Part shown: in pieces, positions 7,863-16,511 of the stretch | Layout: every line of letters starts with the position of its first letter | How positions within the stretch are numbered: position 1 is the stretch's first letter | DNA from: Lacinutrix sp. MedPE-SW | Lineage (GTDB): Bacteria; Bacteroidota; Bacteroidia; Flavobacteriales; Flavobacteriaceae | Direction of reading: 5' to 3' | Length of the DNA: 64,000 bases | Assembly (NCBI RefSeq): GCF_001874145.1 | Contig: NZ_MPCX01000004.1 | Coordinates: 124,001 to 188,000, forward strand | The notes under the pieces: generated by a model | What the model was told of the DNA's origin: nothing | Seen by the model: only the letters and a program-made list of their open reading frames with translations | Databases searched by the model: none | Translations under genes and position numbers: made by a program

Positions 7863-10007
7863 ATGCAAACTAAAAAAAGTATAAAACTTATTCTACTTAC
7901 AGTACTTATTACAATAACTGCTTGTAAAAAAGAAGAACAAAAAAAAGAAACTGTAATGGCAGACAATTTATTACTTGAAGAATGGACTGGACCTTACCAA
8001 GGTGTTCCTGCATTCGATAAAATGAAGGTTGAAGATGTAAAAGACGCTATTGAAAAAGGTATGGCATTAGGTCTTGAAGATATTGAGACAATAGCAAATA
8101 ATCCAGACGAACCAACTTTTAAAAATACTATTGAAGCCATGGAGCGTGCTGGTAAACCTTTAAACCGTGCATTTACATACTATGGTATTTTTAGTAGTAA
8201 TATGAGTTCACCAGAGTTTAGAGAAGTCTCTTCTGCTTTAGCTCCTAAACTTTCAGAATATCGTTCTAAAATAAACCAAAACGAAAAATTATTTAAACGA
8301 ATAAAAACAGTATATGATGCGTCTCAAAAAACACCTTTAGACGCAGATCAACAGCGTGTTGTGGAGCTGGTTTACAAAGGTTTTGAAATGAATGGCGCAG
8401 AACTCGATACCGAAAAGAAAAAACGTTATGCTGAAATAAATAAAGAATTATCTTCTTTATACAGCGATTTTTCAAATAACGTATTACATGATGAAGAAAA
8501 TTATATTACCTACTTAACAAAAGACCAATTAGATGGATTGAGTGATGGTTTTATAAAATCGGCAGCAGCAATTGCAACTGCAAATGGTGAAGACGGAAAA
8601 TATGCCATAACAAATACAAGGTCCTCAATGGATCCCTTTTTAACCTATGCTACAAACCGAGAATTACGTAAACAAGTTTGGACAAATTATTACTCTCGTG
8701 GCGATAATGATGATGAATATGATAATAATGCTATAATCGCAAAAATTTTAAAATTACGTCGTGAACGTGTAGAATTATTAGGATACGATAATTATGCCGA
8801 TTGGCGCTTACAAGACCGTATGGCTAAAACACCAGAAAATGCCATGAACTTAATGATGGCTGTTTGGCCAGCTGCCATTGCACGAGTAAAAGAAGAAGTT
8901 GCAGATATGCAAGCTGTTGCAAATAAAAATGGAGATAACATAACTATAGAACCTTGGGATTACCGTTTTTATGCAGAAAAAGTACGTAAAGCAAAATACG
9001 ATTTAGATAGCGACGAAGTAAAACAATACTTACAATTAGATAAACTTACACAAGCTTTATTTTATACTGCTGGACGATTATTTAATTATAACTTCAAGCC
9101 TATTACAGATGGTAGCGTACCTGTATTTCATGAAGATGTAAAAGTTTGGGAAGTTACAGATAAAGACTCTGGAGAACATATTGGTTTATGGTATTTAGAC
9201 CCATTTGCAAGACAAGGTAAACGCTCTGGAGCTTGGGCAACAACTTACAGAAGTTTTACAACCTTTGATGGTAAAACCAATGTATTAGCATCTAATAACT
9301 CAAACTTTGTAAAAGCTGCACCTGGTGAAGCTGTTTTAGTATCTTGGGATGATGCCGAAACATTTTTTCACGAGTTTGGCCACGCATTACACTTTTTCTC
9401 TTCCAATGTAAAATACCCAACTCTAAATGGTGGCGTGAGAGATTATACAGAGTTTCAATCTCAATTATTAGAACGCTGGTTATCTACAGATCAAGTTATA
9501 AACCAATTTTTAGTGCATAACAAAACAGGAGAACCAATGCCAGAAGAACTGGTATCTAAAATAAAAAAGGCTTCTACATTTAATCAAGGCTTTGGTACAA
9601 CAGAGTATTTAGCATCTGCTTTAATGGATATGAAACTACACTTAGCAGATCCTGAAAATATAGATATAGATAAATTTGAACGCGAAACTTTAGCCGAATT
9701 AAATATGCCAAAAGAATTACCAATGCGTCACAGAACACCACATTTTGGTCATGTTTTTTCTGGTGAAGGTTATGCTACAGCATATTATGGTTACATGTGG
9801 GCAGATGTTTTAACTAGTGATGCATCTGAAGCTTTTAAAGAAGCTCCAGGAGGATTTTATGATGCAGAAGTTGCAGAAAAATTAGTAAAATACCTTTTTG
9901 CTCCAAGAAATAGCATGGATCCTGCTGAAGCTTATAGATTATTTAGAGGACGTGATGCTAAAATTGAAGCATTAATGAAAGATCGTGGTTTTCCTATTAC
10001 CAAATAA
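7863..10007 (+). CDS. M3 family metallopeptidase (peptidyl-dipeptidase Dcp-like), lipoprotein
   Basis: A zinc oligopeptidase that degrades short peptides. The catalytic motif HEFGH lies at about residues 503-507, within FFHEFGHALHFFSS, with the third zinc ligand expected in the helix about 25-30 residues downstream (TEFQSQLLERWL). At 714 residues it has full family length. The start MQTKKSIKLILLTVLITITAC is a lipoprotein signal with Cys21, so the enzyme should be anchored in the envelope and face the periplasm. The DUF2200 and YdeI-like genes follow on the same strand at short spacing. Confidence 0.93.
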   Translation: MQTKKSIKLILLTVLITITACKKEEQKKETVMADNLLLEEWTGPYQGVPAFDKMKVEDVKDAIEKGMALGLEDIETIANNPDEPTFKNTIEAMERAGKPLNRAFTYYGIFSSNMSSPEFREVSSALAPKLSEYRSKINQNEKLFKRIKTVYDASQKTPLDADQQRVVELVYKGFEMNGAELDTEKKKRYAEINKELSSLYSDFSNNVLHDEENYITYLTKDQLDGLSDGFIKSAAAIATANGEDGKYAITNTRSSMDPFLTYATNRELRKQVWTNYYSRGDNDDEYDNNAIIAKILKLRRERVELLGYDNYADWRLQDRMAKTPENAMNLMMAVWPAAIARVKEEVADMQAVANKNGDNITIEPWDYRFYAEKVRKAKYDLDSDEVKQYLQLDKLTQALFYTAGRLFNYNFKPITDGSVPVFHEDVKVWEVTDKDSGEHIGLWYLDPFARQGKRSGAWATTYRSFTTFDGKTNVLASNNSNFVKAAPGEAVLVSWDDAETFFHEFGHALHFFSSNVKYPTLNGGVRDYTEFQSQLLERWLSTDQVINQFLVHNKTGEPMPEELVSKIKKASTFNQGFGTTEYLASALMDMKLHLADPENIDIDKFERETLAELNMPKELPMRHRTPHFGHVFSGEGYATAYYGYMWADVLTSDASEAFKEAPGGFYDAEVAEKLVKYLFAPRNSMDPAEAYRLFRGRDAKIEALMKDRGFPITK

Positions 10008-10022
10008 TTTAAATTAATATAT

Positions 10023-10385
10023 ATGGCTACTACTCCAGAACATGATAAACGCGTAGCAGAATTAACATTTGCATCTGTATATCCACATTATGTAACTAAA
10101 GTTGAAAAAAAAGGAAGAACCGTAGAAGAGCTCCATACTGTTATAGAATGGCTCACTGGTTTTAATGAAACCACATTAAATGCTTTAATTGAAGAAAAAG
10201 TAACCTTTAAAACCTTTTTTGAACGCGCCAAACTAAACGCCAACGCACATTTAATAAAAGGTGTTATTTGTGGCTATAGGATTGAAGACATTACTACTCC
10301 TCTAACAAAACAAGCGCGTTATCTAGATAAGTTAATAGATGAACTTGCTAGAGGCAGAAAAATGGAGAAAATACTAAGAAGCTAA
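10023..10385 (+). CDS. DUF2200 family protein
   Basis: A 120-residue soluble protein whose sequence (TFASVYPHYVTKVEKKGRT, then IEWLTGF and the LIKGVICGYRIE region) matches DUF2200, small proteins of unknown function found in many bacteria. There is no signal peptide or membrane segment. It lies 15 bases after the M3 peptidase and 14 bases before a YdeI-like gene, so the three may be co-transcribed, although no functional link is apparent. Confidence 0.85.
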   Translation: MATTPEHDKRVAELTFASVYPHYVTKVEKKGRTVEELHTVIEWLTGFNETTLNALIEEKVTFKTFFERAKLNANAHLIKGVICGYRIEDITTPLTKQARYLDKLIDELARGRKMEKILRS

Positions 10386-10399
10386 GAATTATTTTTATT

Positions 10400-11002
10400 A
10401 TGAAAAAAGCGACATCGGTTGAAGAGTATATAGAAAATAATGCCCATTTTAGTGATGCATTAAATACACTAAGAGAACTTATATTATCTACTAATTTAGA
10501 TGAAGCCATTAAATGGAGCGCACCGGTATATTCGTATAACGGTAAAAATATTATTGGTTTAGCTGCATTTAAAAAACATTTTTGCCTTTGGTTTTTTAAT
10601 GGTGTTTTTTTAAAAGATAAAAACAACCTATTGGTTAATGCTCAAGAAGGAAAAACAAAGGCCTTAAGGCAAATGCGTTTTGACACTTTAGATGATATAA
10701 ATAAGCCAACAGTATTAGCATACATTAAAGAAGCTATAGAAAACCAAAAACTAGGCAAAGAAATCAAGCCTGTTCGTACTACTAAAAAAGATATTACTAT
10801 TCCAGATTTATTAAAAAATGAAATAAATACAAATATAGATTTTAGTAATGCTTTTAAAGGTTTAACGCTTTCTAAACAGCGTGAATACTGTAACTATATT
10901 ATAGATGCAAAAAGAGAACCTACAAAAATTAAAAGGCTAGACAAAATTAAACCTATGATTTTAAATGGTGTTGGTTTGCACGATAAGTATAAAAACTGTT
11001 AA
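10400..11002 (+). CDS. DUF1801/YdeI-like protein
   Basis: A 200-residue soluble protein with two parts. The N-terminal half (about residues 5-110) resembles DUF1801, with the typical block LDEAIKWSAPVYSYNGKNI. The C-terminal part (about 130-195, LSKQREYCNYIIDAKREPTK) is the YdeI/OmpD-associated segment. Biochemical function is unknown. It is the last gene before a strong bidirectional terminator. Confidence 0.85.
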   Translation: MKKATSVEEYIENNAHFSDALNTLRELILSTNLDEAIKWSAPVYSYNGKNIIGLAAFKKHFCLWFFNGVFLKDKNNLLVNAQEGKTKALRQMRFDTLDDINKPTVLAYIKEAIENQKLGKEIKPVRTTKKDITIPDLLKNEINTNIDFSNAFKGLTLSKQREYCNYIIDAKREPTKIKRLDKIKPMILNGVGLHDKYKNC

Positions 11003-11011
11003 GAAATAAAT

Positions 11012-11048
11012 AAAAAAAACCTCAAGTTTACACTTGAGGTTTTTTTTA
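11012..11048. terminator. Bidirectional rho-independent terminator
   Basis: CCTCAAGT (11020-11027) pairs perfectly with ACTTGAGG (11032-11039) around the loop TTAC. An A-run before it and a T-run after it make it work in both directions, ending the M3/DUF2200/YdeI transcript on one side and the DUF1573-yajC transcript on the other. Confidence 0.9.
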
Positions 11049-11066
11049 TTTATAAAGTTATAATAA

Positions 11067-11354
11067 TTACTTTTTTGCTGGTGCATTTAATGCCTTACTA
11101 CTCTCCATAGAAATTTTATCGCGATCGAACTTTAATTTTCCAGACATAGTTTCTATTACGCAACTATTATCTTTTTCATTTAGTTCTACAATTTTACCAT
11201 GCATACCGCTTTTGGTAATTACTTTATCGCCTCGCTTTAATTCAGCAGCGAATTTTTTTTCGTTTTTAGCACGTTTCATTCCTGGTGCAATCATAAAAAA
11301 GTACACTACAGCAAACATTGCTAATATTGGTAAAAAACTTGAAATCTCTCCCAT
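11067..11354 (-). CDS. yajC: Preprotein translocase accessory subunit YajC
   Basis: A 95-residue protein with one N-terminal membrane helix (about residues 6-24, ending FFMIAPGMKR) followed by the conserved cytoplasmic block LKRGDKVITKSGMHGKIVEL. YajC associates with SecDF and the SecYEG channel and helps protein export. The ATG overlaps the stop of the DUF1573 lipoprotein by one base (TAATG), so the two are translationally coupled. A strong terminator follows. Confidence 0.95.
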   Translation of the reverse strand: MGEISSFLPILAMFAVVYFFMIAPGMKRAKNEKKFAAELKRGDKVITKSGMHGKIVELNEKDNSCVIETMSGKLKFDRDKISMESSKALNAPAKK

Positions 11355-11845
11355 TACTTAATTACTGGAGATGTTGGTTGCGCTTTTGCTGGAGCGTTAG
11401 GATCTGGCTTAACAAAAGAAGTTATTTTAACTACTTCTCTCCCTTTTTCTGTATTTGCTGTTACAGTAATAGCCTTAGATGTTTTACCATTTCCTTTTCC
11501 ATTAAACTTAACAGTAAACTTTCCTTCTTCACCAGGAGCTAAAGGCTCTCTAGACCAATCTTTAGGAATTGTACATCCACAAGAACTTTTTACATCTGTG
11601 ATTACTAATGGTGCTTCACCTGTATTTTTGTAAGTAAATACAGTTTCTACTGGAGTACCATTAATAATTTCACCAAAATCATGTTCTGTTTTGTCAAACT
11701 CAATTACTGGATATTTTGAAGATGCTGCATCTCTAACTGCTGCTGCAGTTACGTTACTTTCATCAATTTTCTTTGTTGCATCTTCTTTACAAGAAGTGAA
11801 TGCGATCATGCATATTGCACTAAATAATACTAATACTTTTTTCAT
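11354..11845 (-). CDS. DUF1573 lipoprotein
   Basis: A 163-residue envelope lipoprotein: signal MKKVLVLFSAICMIAFTSC with Cys19. The mature part is a DUF1573 immunoglobulin-like fold, with FDKTEHDFGEI near residue 50 and the hallmark ITDVKSSCGCTIPKDW, whose Cys pair is typical. These proteins are common in Bacteroidota and of unknown role. The one-base overlap with yajC, and nusB upstream on the same strand, place it in an export and housekeeping group. Confidence 0.92.
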   Translation of the reverse strand: MKKVLVLFSAICMIAFTSCKEDATKKIDESNVTAAAVRDAASSKYPVIEFDKTEHDFGEIINGTPVETVFTYKNTGEAPLVITDVKSSCGCTIPKDWSREPLAPGEEGKFTVKFNGKGNGKTSKAITVTANTEKGREVVKITSFVKPDPNAPAKAQPTSPVIK

Positions 11846-11899
11846 AATTAAATTTTATTTATTTTGGGTAATGAGCGTAAAAATAATAATAATTTTCAA

Positions 11900-12844
11900 C
11901 TACATCAACCCACGGCCAACTTTATTTAGTTTTCCTTCGTTTTCATATTCTTTAACCAACTTATCTAAAATACCATTAATAAAGACTTTACTTTTTGGTG
12001 TTGAGTATTCTTTAGAAATTTCTAAATACTCATTAATAGTTACTTTTGTTGGTATTGACGGGAAGTTTTTAATTTCACAAATACCCATTTTAAGTAATAA
12101 ATAATCAATATTTGCAATACGATCTGCATCCCAATTAGTAGTTTTAGATGCGATTTCTTTAGATAAAATACTTTGGTTTAAAAGTGTTTTTTTAAACAAT
12201 TTAATTGCAAATTCTTTATCCTCTAGGTTTTTATACAACTTTGGCATAAAATGAAATGCGTCTGACTGTGGTTTTACTTTACGTAAAAGTTTTAATATTG
12301 ATGTATTTACTGTTGGTAAATCGTCTAACCAGGTTAGGTTTTTATCTTCAATATAATCGTAAAGCTTATCGTTAGGCGCTATAATTTCTTTAAATACATC
12401 GACAATAAAATCTCTATCTTCATAAAATGTAGATGTTTTTGTTTTTAAATAGTCTTTATATAGGTCACTTTTAAGTATTGCTCTAAAAATAATTTCTACA
12501 TATTCACTATCTAAATCCCAGTTTATAGTTTTAATTTCATTAATTCTAGATTTTAGTTGCTCGTTATTTTTAAGCATTACTAAAACTTCGTTATTAATAA
12601 ATTTTCGGTTAGGATTTTTTTCTTCGTCTGTTGCCAAGTGTTTTTTACTGGTTTTCTCTAAATGACTCTCAGCACGTTCTTGCACAGCAATTAAAAGCGA
12701 GATAATTAACAAGTACAAATTGTACATATTATCTATACTGTAAATTAAAAATTTTTGATCTTTAGAAAAATCATCACTTTCTGTACCTTTAAAGGCGTAC
12801 AATACCTGCATAACTTTAACTCTAATGTGTCTTCTACTTAACAT
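11900..12844 (-). CDS. nusB: Transcription antitermination factor NusB, extended form
   Basis: NusB binds boxA RNA with NusE and supports rRNA antitermination. The start at 12844 gives MLSRRHIRVKVMQVLYAF, the classic N-terminus. The upstream ATG at 12901 is rejected because its 19 extra codons run through the terminator of the preceding gene. The protein has 314 residues, about twice the Escherichia coli length: a long helical insertion (about residues 40-170) precedes the NusB core (from about 185, including INEYLEISKEYSTPKSKVFINGILDKL written in family-like form). The insertion is usual in Bacteroidota. Confidence 0.93.
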   Translation of the reverse strand: MLSRRHIRVKVMQVLYAFKGTESDDFSKDQKFLIYSIDNMYNLYLLIISLLIAVQERAESHLEKTSKKHLATDEEKNPNRKFINNEVLVMLKNNEQLKSRINEIKTINWDLDSEYVEIIFRAILKSDLYKDYLKTKTSTFYEDRDFIVDVFKEIIAPNDKLYDYIEDKNLTWLDDLPTVNTSILKLLRKVKPQSDAFHFMPKLYKNLEDKEFAIKLFKKTLLNQSILSKEIASKTTNWDADRIANIDYLLLKMGICEIKNFPSIPTKVTINEYLEISKEYSTPKSKVFINGILDKLVKEYENEGKLNKVGRGLM

Positions 12845-12868
12845 CTTTACAAAGAACTTAAAAAAATT

Positions 12869-12897
12869 AGAGCGAAAGTGGTAGTCACTTTCGCTCT
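12869..12897 (-). terminator. Rho-independent terminator of the leucine-type dehydrogenase gene
   Basis: AGAGCGAAAGTG (12869-12880) pairs with CACTTTCGCTCT (12886-12897), a perfect 12-base stem with a 5-base loop. On the minus strand it is followed by TAATTTTTTT. It therefore ends transcription of the dehydrogenase and separates it from nusB. Confidence 0.88.
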
Positions 12898-12923
12898 GCA
12901 AAAATAGTATATTTTATGAATAC

Positions 12924-14030
12924 TTAGCTATTAGAATTTTCTTTTTTTCTAGCATTTATTCTTTCTTGTGCAATGTTTAAAGCAGCTTGATGTGTTGTAA
13001 CTGCATTAGCTTCTGCATTAGATAAAATTTCTAGTGTTGTATTGTAAATATTTTCAGTTTTACGCATAATTTCGGTTTTACCGTAGTTCTCTAATTCTGC
13101 ATAAACATTAATAATTCCACCTGCATTTATTAAAAAGTCTGGTGCATATACAATACCTTTATCTTGTAACATTTGACCATGAATATTTTCATTTGCCAAT
13201 TGGTTATTTGCTGCTCCAGCAATAATTTTTGCTTGAAGTTTATTTATTGTATCGTCGTTAATAGTTGCGCCTAATGCACATGGTGCGTAGATGTCTACTT
13301 TTTCAAAATAAATATCGTTTCCTTTGTAAATTTCGGCGCCGTACTTAATACTTACTTCGTTTAAGCGACCTTCGTTAATATCTGAGATTATAACTTTTGC
13401 ACCTTCGTTTGTTAAATGTTCTACAAGAGATTCACCAACGTGACCAATACCCTGTACGATTACAGATTTGTCTTCAAGAACATCTGTACCAAACTTATAT
13501 TTTGCAGCAGCTTTCATTCCCATGAAAACACCATAAGCTGTAATTGGAGATGGATTTCCTGCTCCACCTTTACTTTCTGAAATTCCTGTTACATATGGTG
13601 TTACTTCACGTACCAAATCCATATCACTAGTTTCCATACCAACATCTTCTGCTGTTATGTATTTACCGCTTAAAGAGTGTACAAACTCTCCAAAACGTTT
13701 CATTAATTCTGGAGTTTTTTGTGTTTTAGCATCACCTATAATTACGGCTTTACCACCACCTAAATTTAAACCTGTTATGGCACTTTTAAAAGTCATACCA
13801 CGAGATAAGCGCAACACATCATTTAATGCTTCCCACTCGTTCTTATATTGCCACATTCTAGTACCTCCTAAAGCAGGACCTAATACTGTATTATGTATGC
13901 CTATAATTGCTTTTAATCCTGTATCTTTGTCGTTGCAAAAAACAATTTGCTCATGATTATCGAATGATAATTGCCCAAATACTGGATCTATTTTATGTAA
14001 TTCGTTTGTATTAATAACTTCTGATACCAT
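12924..14030 (-). CDS. Glu/Leu/Phe/Val dehydrogenase (leucine dehydrogenase type)
   Basis: NAD-dependent oxidative deamination of a branched-chain or related amino acid to its 2-oxo acid. At 368 residues it matches leucine dehydrogenase rather than the ~450-residue glutamate dehydrogenase. The catalytic region contains the glycine-rich block GLNLGGGKAVIIGD with the active-site Lys. The Rossmann motif is GIGHVGESL near residue 200, and ALGGTRMWQY is the substrate-side motif. It has a strong promoter (14086-14116), an inverted repeat in the leader, and its own terminator, so it is a single-gene unit that is probably regulated. Confidence 0.92.
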   Translation of the reverse strand: MVSEVINTNELHKIDPVFGQLSFDNHEQIVFCNDKDTGLKAIIGIHNTVLGPALGGTRMWQYKNEWEALNDVLRLSRGMTFKSAITGLNLGGGKAVIIGDAKTQKTPELMKRFGEFVHSLSGKYITAEDVGMETSDMDLVREVTPYVTGISESKGGAGNPSPITAYGVFMGMKAAAKYKFGTDVLEDKSVIVQGIGHVGESLVEHLTNEGAKVIISDINEGRLNEVSIKYGAEIYKGNDIYFEKVDIYAPCALGATINDDTINKLQAKIIAGAANNQLANENIHGQMLQDKGIVYAPDFLINAGGIINVYAELENYGKTEIMRKTENIYNTTLEILSNAEANAVTTHQAALNIAQERINARKKENSNS

Positions 14031-14058
14031 ATATATTAGTTTAATTAATGGAATTTAG

Positions 14059-14077
14059 TTTTACATATTATGTAAAA
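14059..14077. promoter_or_regulatory. Inverted repeat in the dehydrogenase leader, possible operator
   Basis: TTTTACAT (14059-14066) and ATGTAAAA (14070-14077) form a perfect 8-base inverted repeat with a 3-base spacer. It lies between the promoter's -7 box and the start codon, close to the expected transcription start, where a repressor could block. The binding protein is unknown. Confidence 0.4.
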
Positions 14078-14085
14078 AGAACGCG

Positions 14086-14116
14086 CAAAAATAACCTATT
14101 ATTAATTTTTTTGCAA
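14086..14116 (-). promoter_or_regulatory. Bacteroidota-type promoter of the leucine-type dehydrogenase
   Basis: On the minus strand, TTG (14114-14116) is followed after 20 bases by TATTTTTG (14086-14093), a full match to the TTG-N19-21-TAnnTTTG promoter. Transcription should begin near 14080, giving a leader of about 50 bases. Confidence 0.65.
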
Positions 14117-14127
14117 AAATCGGGATG

Positions 14128-14135
14128 TAAATTTG
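14128..14135 (+). promoter_or_regulatory. -7 box TAAATTTG for the ABC exporter gene
   Basis: TAAATTTG matches TAnnTTTG 38 bases before the exporter ATG. The nearest TTG (14111-14113) is only 14 bases upstream, so the -33 part is weak. That TTG is the left half of TTGCAA, whose right half serves the divergent dehydrogenase promoter. Confidence 0.45.
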
Positions 14136-14173
14136 AATAATTGTTAAAAACTTTAAAACTACAATTTCTGTAA

Positions 14174-15931
14174 ATGAAAGAATTACAGCACCTTAACAAA
14201 TATTTCCTTAAATATAAAAAACAGCTTATACTAGGTATAATTATAACAATTGCATCTAAGTTATTTACTGTGTTCATTCCCAAGCTAATATCTAAAATTA
14301 TAGATAGTATTAGTGCCGAGATGCAAAATGCGACTGAAAACTTAGAGGTTTTTAAATCGGTTTTATTAGAAAGCATACTCCTTATTATAGGTACTGCTAT
14401 TGCTACTGGGATTTTAACTTTTTTTATGCGTCAACTTATTATTAATGTATCGCGTTATATAGAGTTTGATTTAAAAAACGAAGTCTACCAACAATACCAA
14501 AAGCTCTCTTTAAATTTTTATAAAAAAAATAGAACTGGTGATTTAATGAACCGCATTAGTGAAGATGTTGGTAAAGTAAGAATGTATGTTGGTCCTGCTA
14601 TAATGTATAGTATTAATACCATCACTTTATTTATAGTTGTATTGGTGTTTATGTTTAAACAAGCACCACAACTTACATTATATACTATAATTCCATTACC
14701 AATATTATCGGTTTTAATATATAAAATTAGTAAACAAATACATAAGCGAAGTACTGTAGTACAACAATATTTATCTAAACTTTCTACATTTACTCAAGAA
14801 TCTTTTAGTGGCATTTCGGTTATAAAAGCCTATGGAATAGAGCCACAAACTGCTACTAACTTTAATAATTTAGCTGAAGGCAGCAAACAAAAACATCTAC
14901 ATTTAGTACAAATTCAAGCCTTCTTTTTTCCTATGATGCTTTTATTAATAGGTATTAGCAACATTATAGTTATCTATTTTGGTGGCAAACAATATATGGC
15001 TGGAGAAATTTCTTTAGGAAATATTATAGAGTTTATAATGTATGTAAATATGTTAACTTGGCCAGTAGCAACCGTTGGTTGGGTAACCTCTATTGTACAA
15101 GAAGCAGAAGCTTCGCAAAAAAGAATAAACGAGTTTTTAAAAGTAGAACCAGAGATTAAAAACAAAAATACGTCACTATCTAAAATAACAGGTAATATTA
15201 GCTTTAAAGATGTACACTTTACATATGACGATACTAATATTAAAGCCTTAAAAGGTGTAAGTTTTAATATAAAAGCGGGAGAAACATTAGCTATTATAGG
15301 AAAAACTGGTTCTGGTAAATCTACAATTTTAGACTTAATAGGCCGTTTGTACGATATAGACTCTGGAACACTATTAATAGACAACACACCAATAGACCAG
15401 TTAAATCTATATAGCCTTCGCGATGCCATTGGTTATGTACCTCAAGATGCCTTTTTATTTAGCGATACTATAAATAACAATATTAAATTTGGTAAAGAAA
15501 ATGCAACCGATAATGAAGTAATTGCTGCTGCAAAAAATGCACAAGTACATAAAAATATTAGCAAATTTGCTAAGCAATATGAAACTGTTTTAGGAGAAAG
15601 AGGTATTACTTTATCTGGAGGACAAAAGCAACGTGTATCTATTGCTAGAGCAATAATTAAAGATCCAGAAATATTATTATTTGACGATTGCCTATCTGCC
15701 GTAGATACAGAAACTGAAGAAAAAATACTTAACAACCTAAAAAAGGTTTCTGCTGGAAAAACGACCATAATTGTGAGTCACAGAATATCATCAGCTAAAA
15801 ATGCAGATCATATTATTGTTTTAGACGATGGTAAAATTGTACAAAAAGGAACACATAGCAGCTTAATTGATATAGATGGCTATTATAAAGAGCTTTATTT
15901 AAACCAATTAACCGAAAACACATCCAATTAA
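14174..15931 (+). CDS. ABC transporter, fused permease and ATPase (exporter type)
   Basis: A 585-residue half-transporter that should work as a homodimer or with a partner. Six membrane helices occupy about residues 15-310. The ATPase domain follows (about 340-575) with Walker A GKTGSGKST near 376, signature LSGGQ near 479, Walker B EILLFDDCLSAVD near 499, and the switch His in IVSHR. The layout is that of MsbA/MdlB-like lipid or drug exporters; the substrate cannot be told from sequence. Walker B ends in Asp-Asp, not Asp-Glu, so the usual catalytic glutamate is aspartate. Confidence 0.92.
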   Translation: MKELQHLNKYFLKYKKQLILGIIITIASKLFTVFIPKLISKIIDSISAEMQNATENLEVFKSVLLESILLIIGTAIATGILTFFMRQLIINVSRYIEFDLKNEVYQQYQKLSLNFYKKNRTGDLMNRISEDVGKVRMYVGPAIMYSINTITLFIVVLVFMFKQAPQLTLYTIIPLPILSVLIYKISKQIHKRSTVVQQYLSKLSTFTQESFSGISVIKAYGIEPQTATNFNNLAEGSKQKHLHLVQIQAFFFPMMLLLIGISNIIVIYFGGKQYMAGEISLGNIIEFIMYVNMLTWPVATVGWVTSIVQEAEASQKRINEFLKVEPEIKNKNTSLSKITGNISFKDVHFTYDDTNIKALKGVSFNIKAGETLAIIGKTGSGKSTILDLIGRLYDIDSGTLLIDNTPIDQLNLYSLRDAIGYVPQDAFLFSDTINNNIKFGKENATDNEVIAAAKNAQVHKNISKFAKQYETVLGERGITLSGGQKQRVSIARAIIKDPEILLFDDCLSAVDTETEEKILNNLKKVSAGKTTIIVSHRISSAKNADHIIVLDDGKIVQKGTHSSLIDIDGYYKELYLNQLTENTSN

Positions 15932-15968
15932 CAACAAATAGAAGCTTTAAAAGAAAAACCCTAAAATG

Positions 15969-15998
15969 TTGTGTGGTTTTAATTTTTTTATATTTTTG
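15969..15998 (+). promoter_or_regulatory. Consensus Bacteroidota promoter of the DUF3276 gene
   Basis: TTG (15969-15971), a 19-base spacer, then TATTTTTG (15991-15998). This is an exact TTG-N19-TAnnTTTG promoter 32 bases before the DUF3276 start codon, and the clearest plus-strand promoter in the window. Confidence 0.7.
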
Positions 15999-16029
15999 AA
16001 ACACAAAATAACACAACAACTAAAAAACT

Positions 16030-16440
16030 ATGCATAATAACGAGATGATGGAGAAAGAGGAAATTTACTCGAAAGTTTTAAGAGCCGGAAGACGTACTTA
16101 TTTTTTTGATGTTCGCGCTACTAAAGCAGGAGATTATTATTTAACAATCACTGAGAGTAAAAAATTTACAAACGACGATGGATCGTTTCATTATAAGAAA
16201 CATAAAATTTACTTGTATAAAGAAGATTTTTCTGAGTTCAATTCTATTTTACAAGAAATGACAGATTATGTTATAGCAGAAAAAGGAGACGAAGTTATAA
16301 GTGATCGTCACCAAAAAGATTTCAAAAAAGAATACAACACTCCTACTCCAAGCACAGAAGCAACTGCTACAGTAGAAGAAACAACATCTACTCAAACTGC
16401 AGAAAGCAGATTTACAGATATTGATTTTGATGATATTTAA
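16030..16440 (+). CDS. DUF3276 family protein (PUR-alpha-like nucleic acid binding)
   Basis: A 136-residue protein whose first 95 residues match DUF3276, the bacterial PUR fold that binds single-stranded nucleic acid (EEIYSKVLRAGRRTYFFDVR, later YYLTITESKKF and KHKIYLYKEDF). A Thr/Ser/Glu-rich, probably disordered tail of about 30 residues ends in DIDFDDI. It is a single-gene unit between a consensus promoter and a strong terminator, which suggests steady, high expression. A second in-frame ATG (MMEKEE) lies a few codons in, so the exact start is open. Confidence 0.9.
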   Translation: MHNNEMMEKEEIYSKVLRAGRRTYFFDVRATKAGDYYLTITESKKFTNDDGSFHYKKHKIYLYKEDFSEFNSILQEMTDYVIAEKGDEVISDRHQKDFKKEYNTPTPSTEATATVEETTSTQTAESRFTDIDFDDI

Positions 16441-16455
16441 AATTAAAATATATAA

Positions 16456-16494
16456 ACAAAAAAACACCATTTCTAACGAAATGGTGTTTTTTTG
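16456..16494. terminator. Bidirectional terminator after the DUF3276 gene
   Basis: ACACCATTTC (16464-16473) pairs with GAAATGGTGT (16478-16487) around the loop TAAC, with flanking A- and T-runs. It separates the DUF3276 gene from the convergent CsaA-like gene. Confidence 0.9.
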
Positions 16495-16511
16495 TTTATA
16501 TATTTTTTTAT

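Noticed and set aside
12845..12901. Longer NusB start at 12901
   Set aside because: The 19 extra codons read through the perfect terminator hairpin at 12869-12897; MLSRRHIRVKVMQ at 12844 is the family N-terminus.
15813..16019. Minus-strand frame over the end of the ABC exporter and the DUF3276 promoter
   Set aside because: It covers a consensus promoter on the other strand and has no family resemblance.
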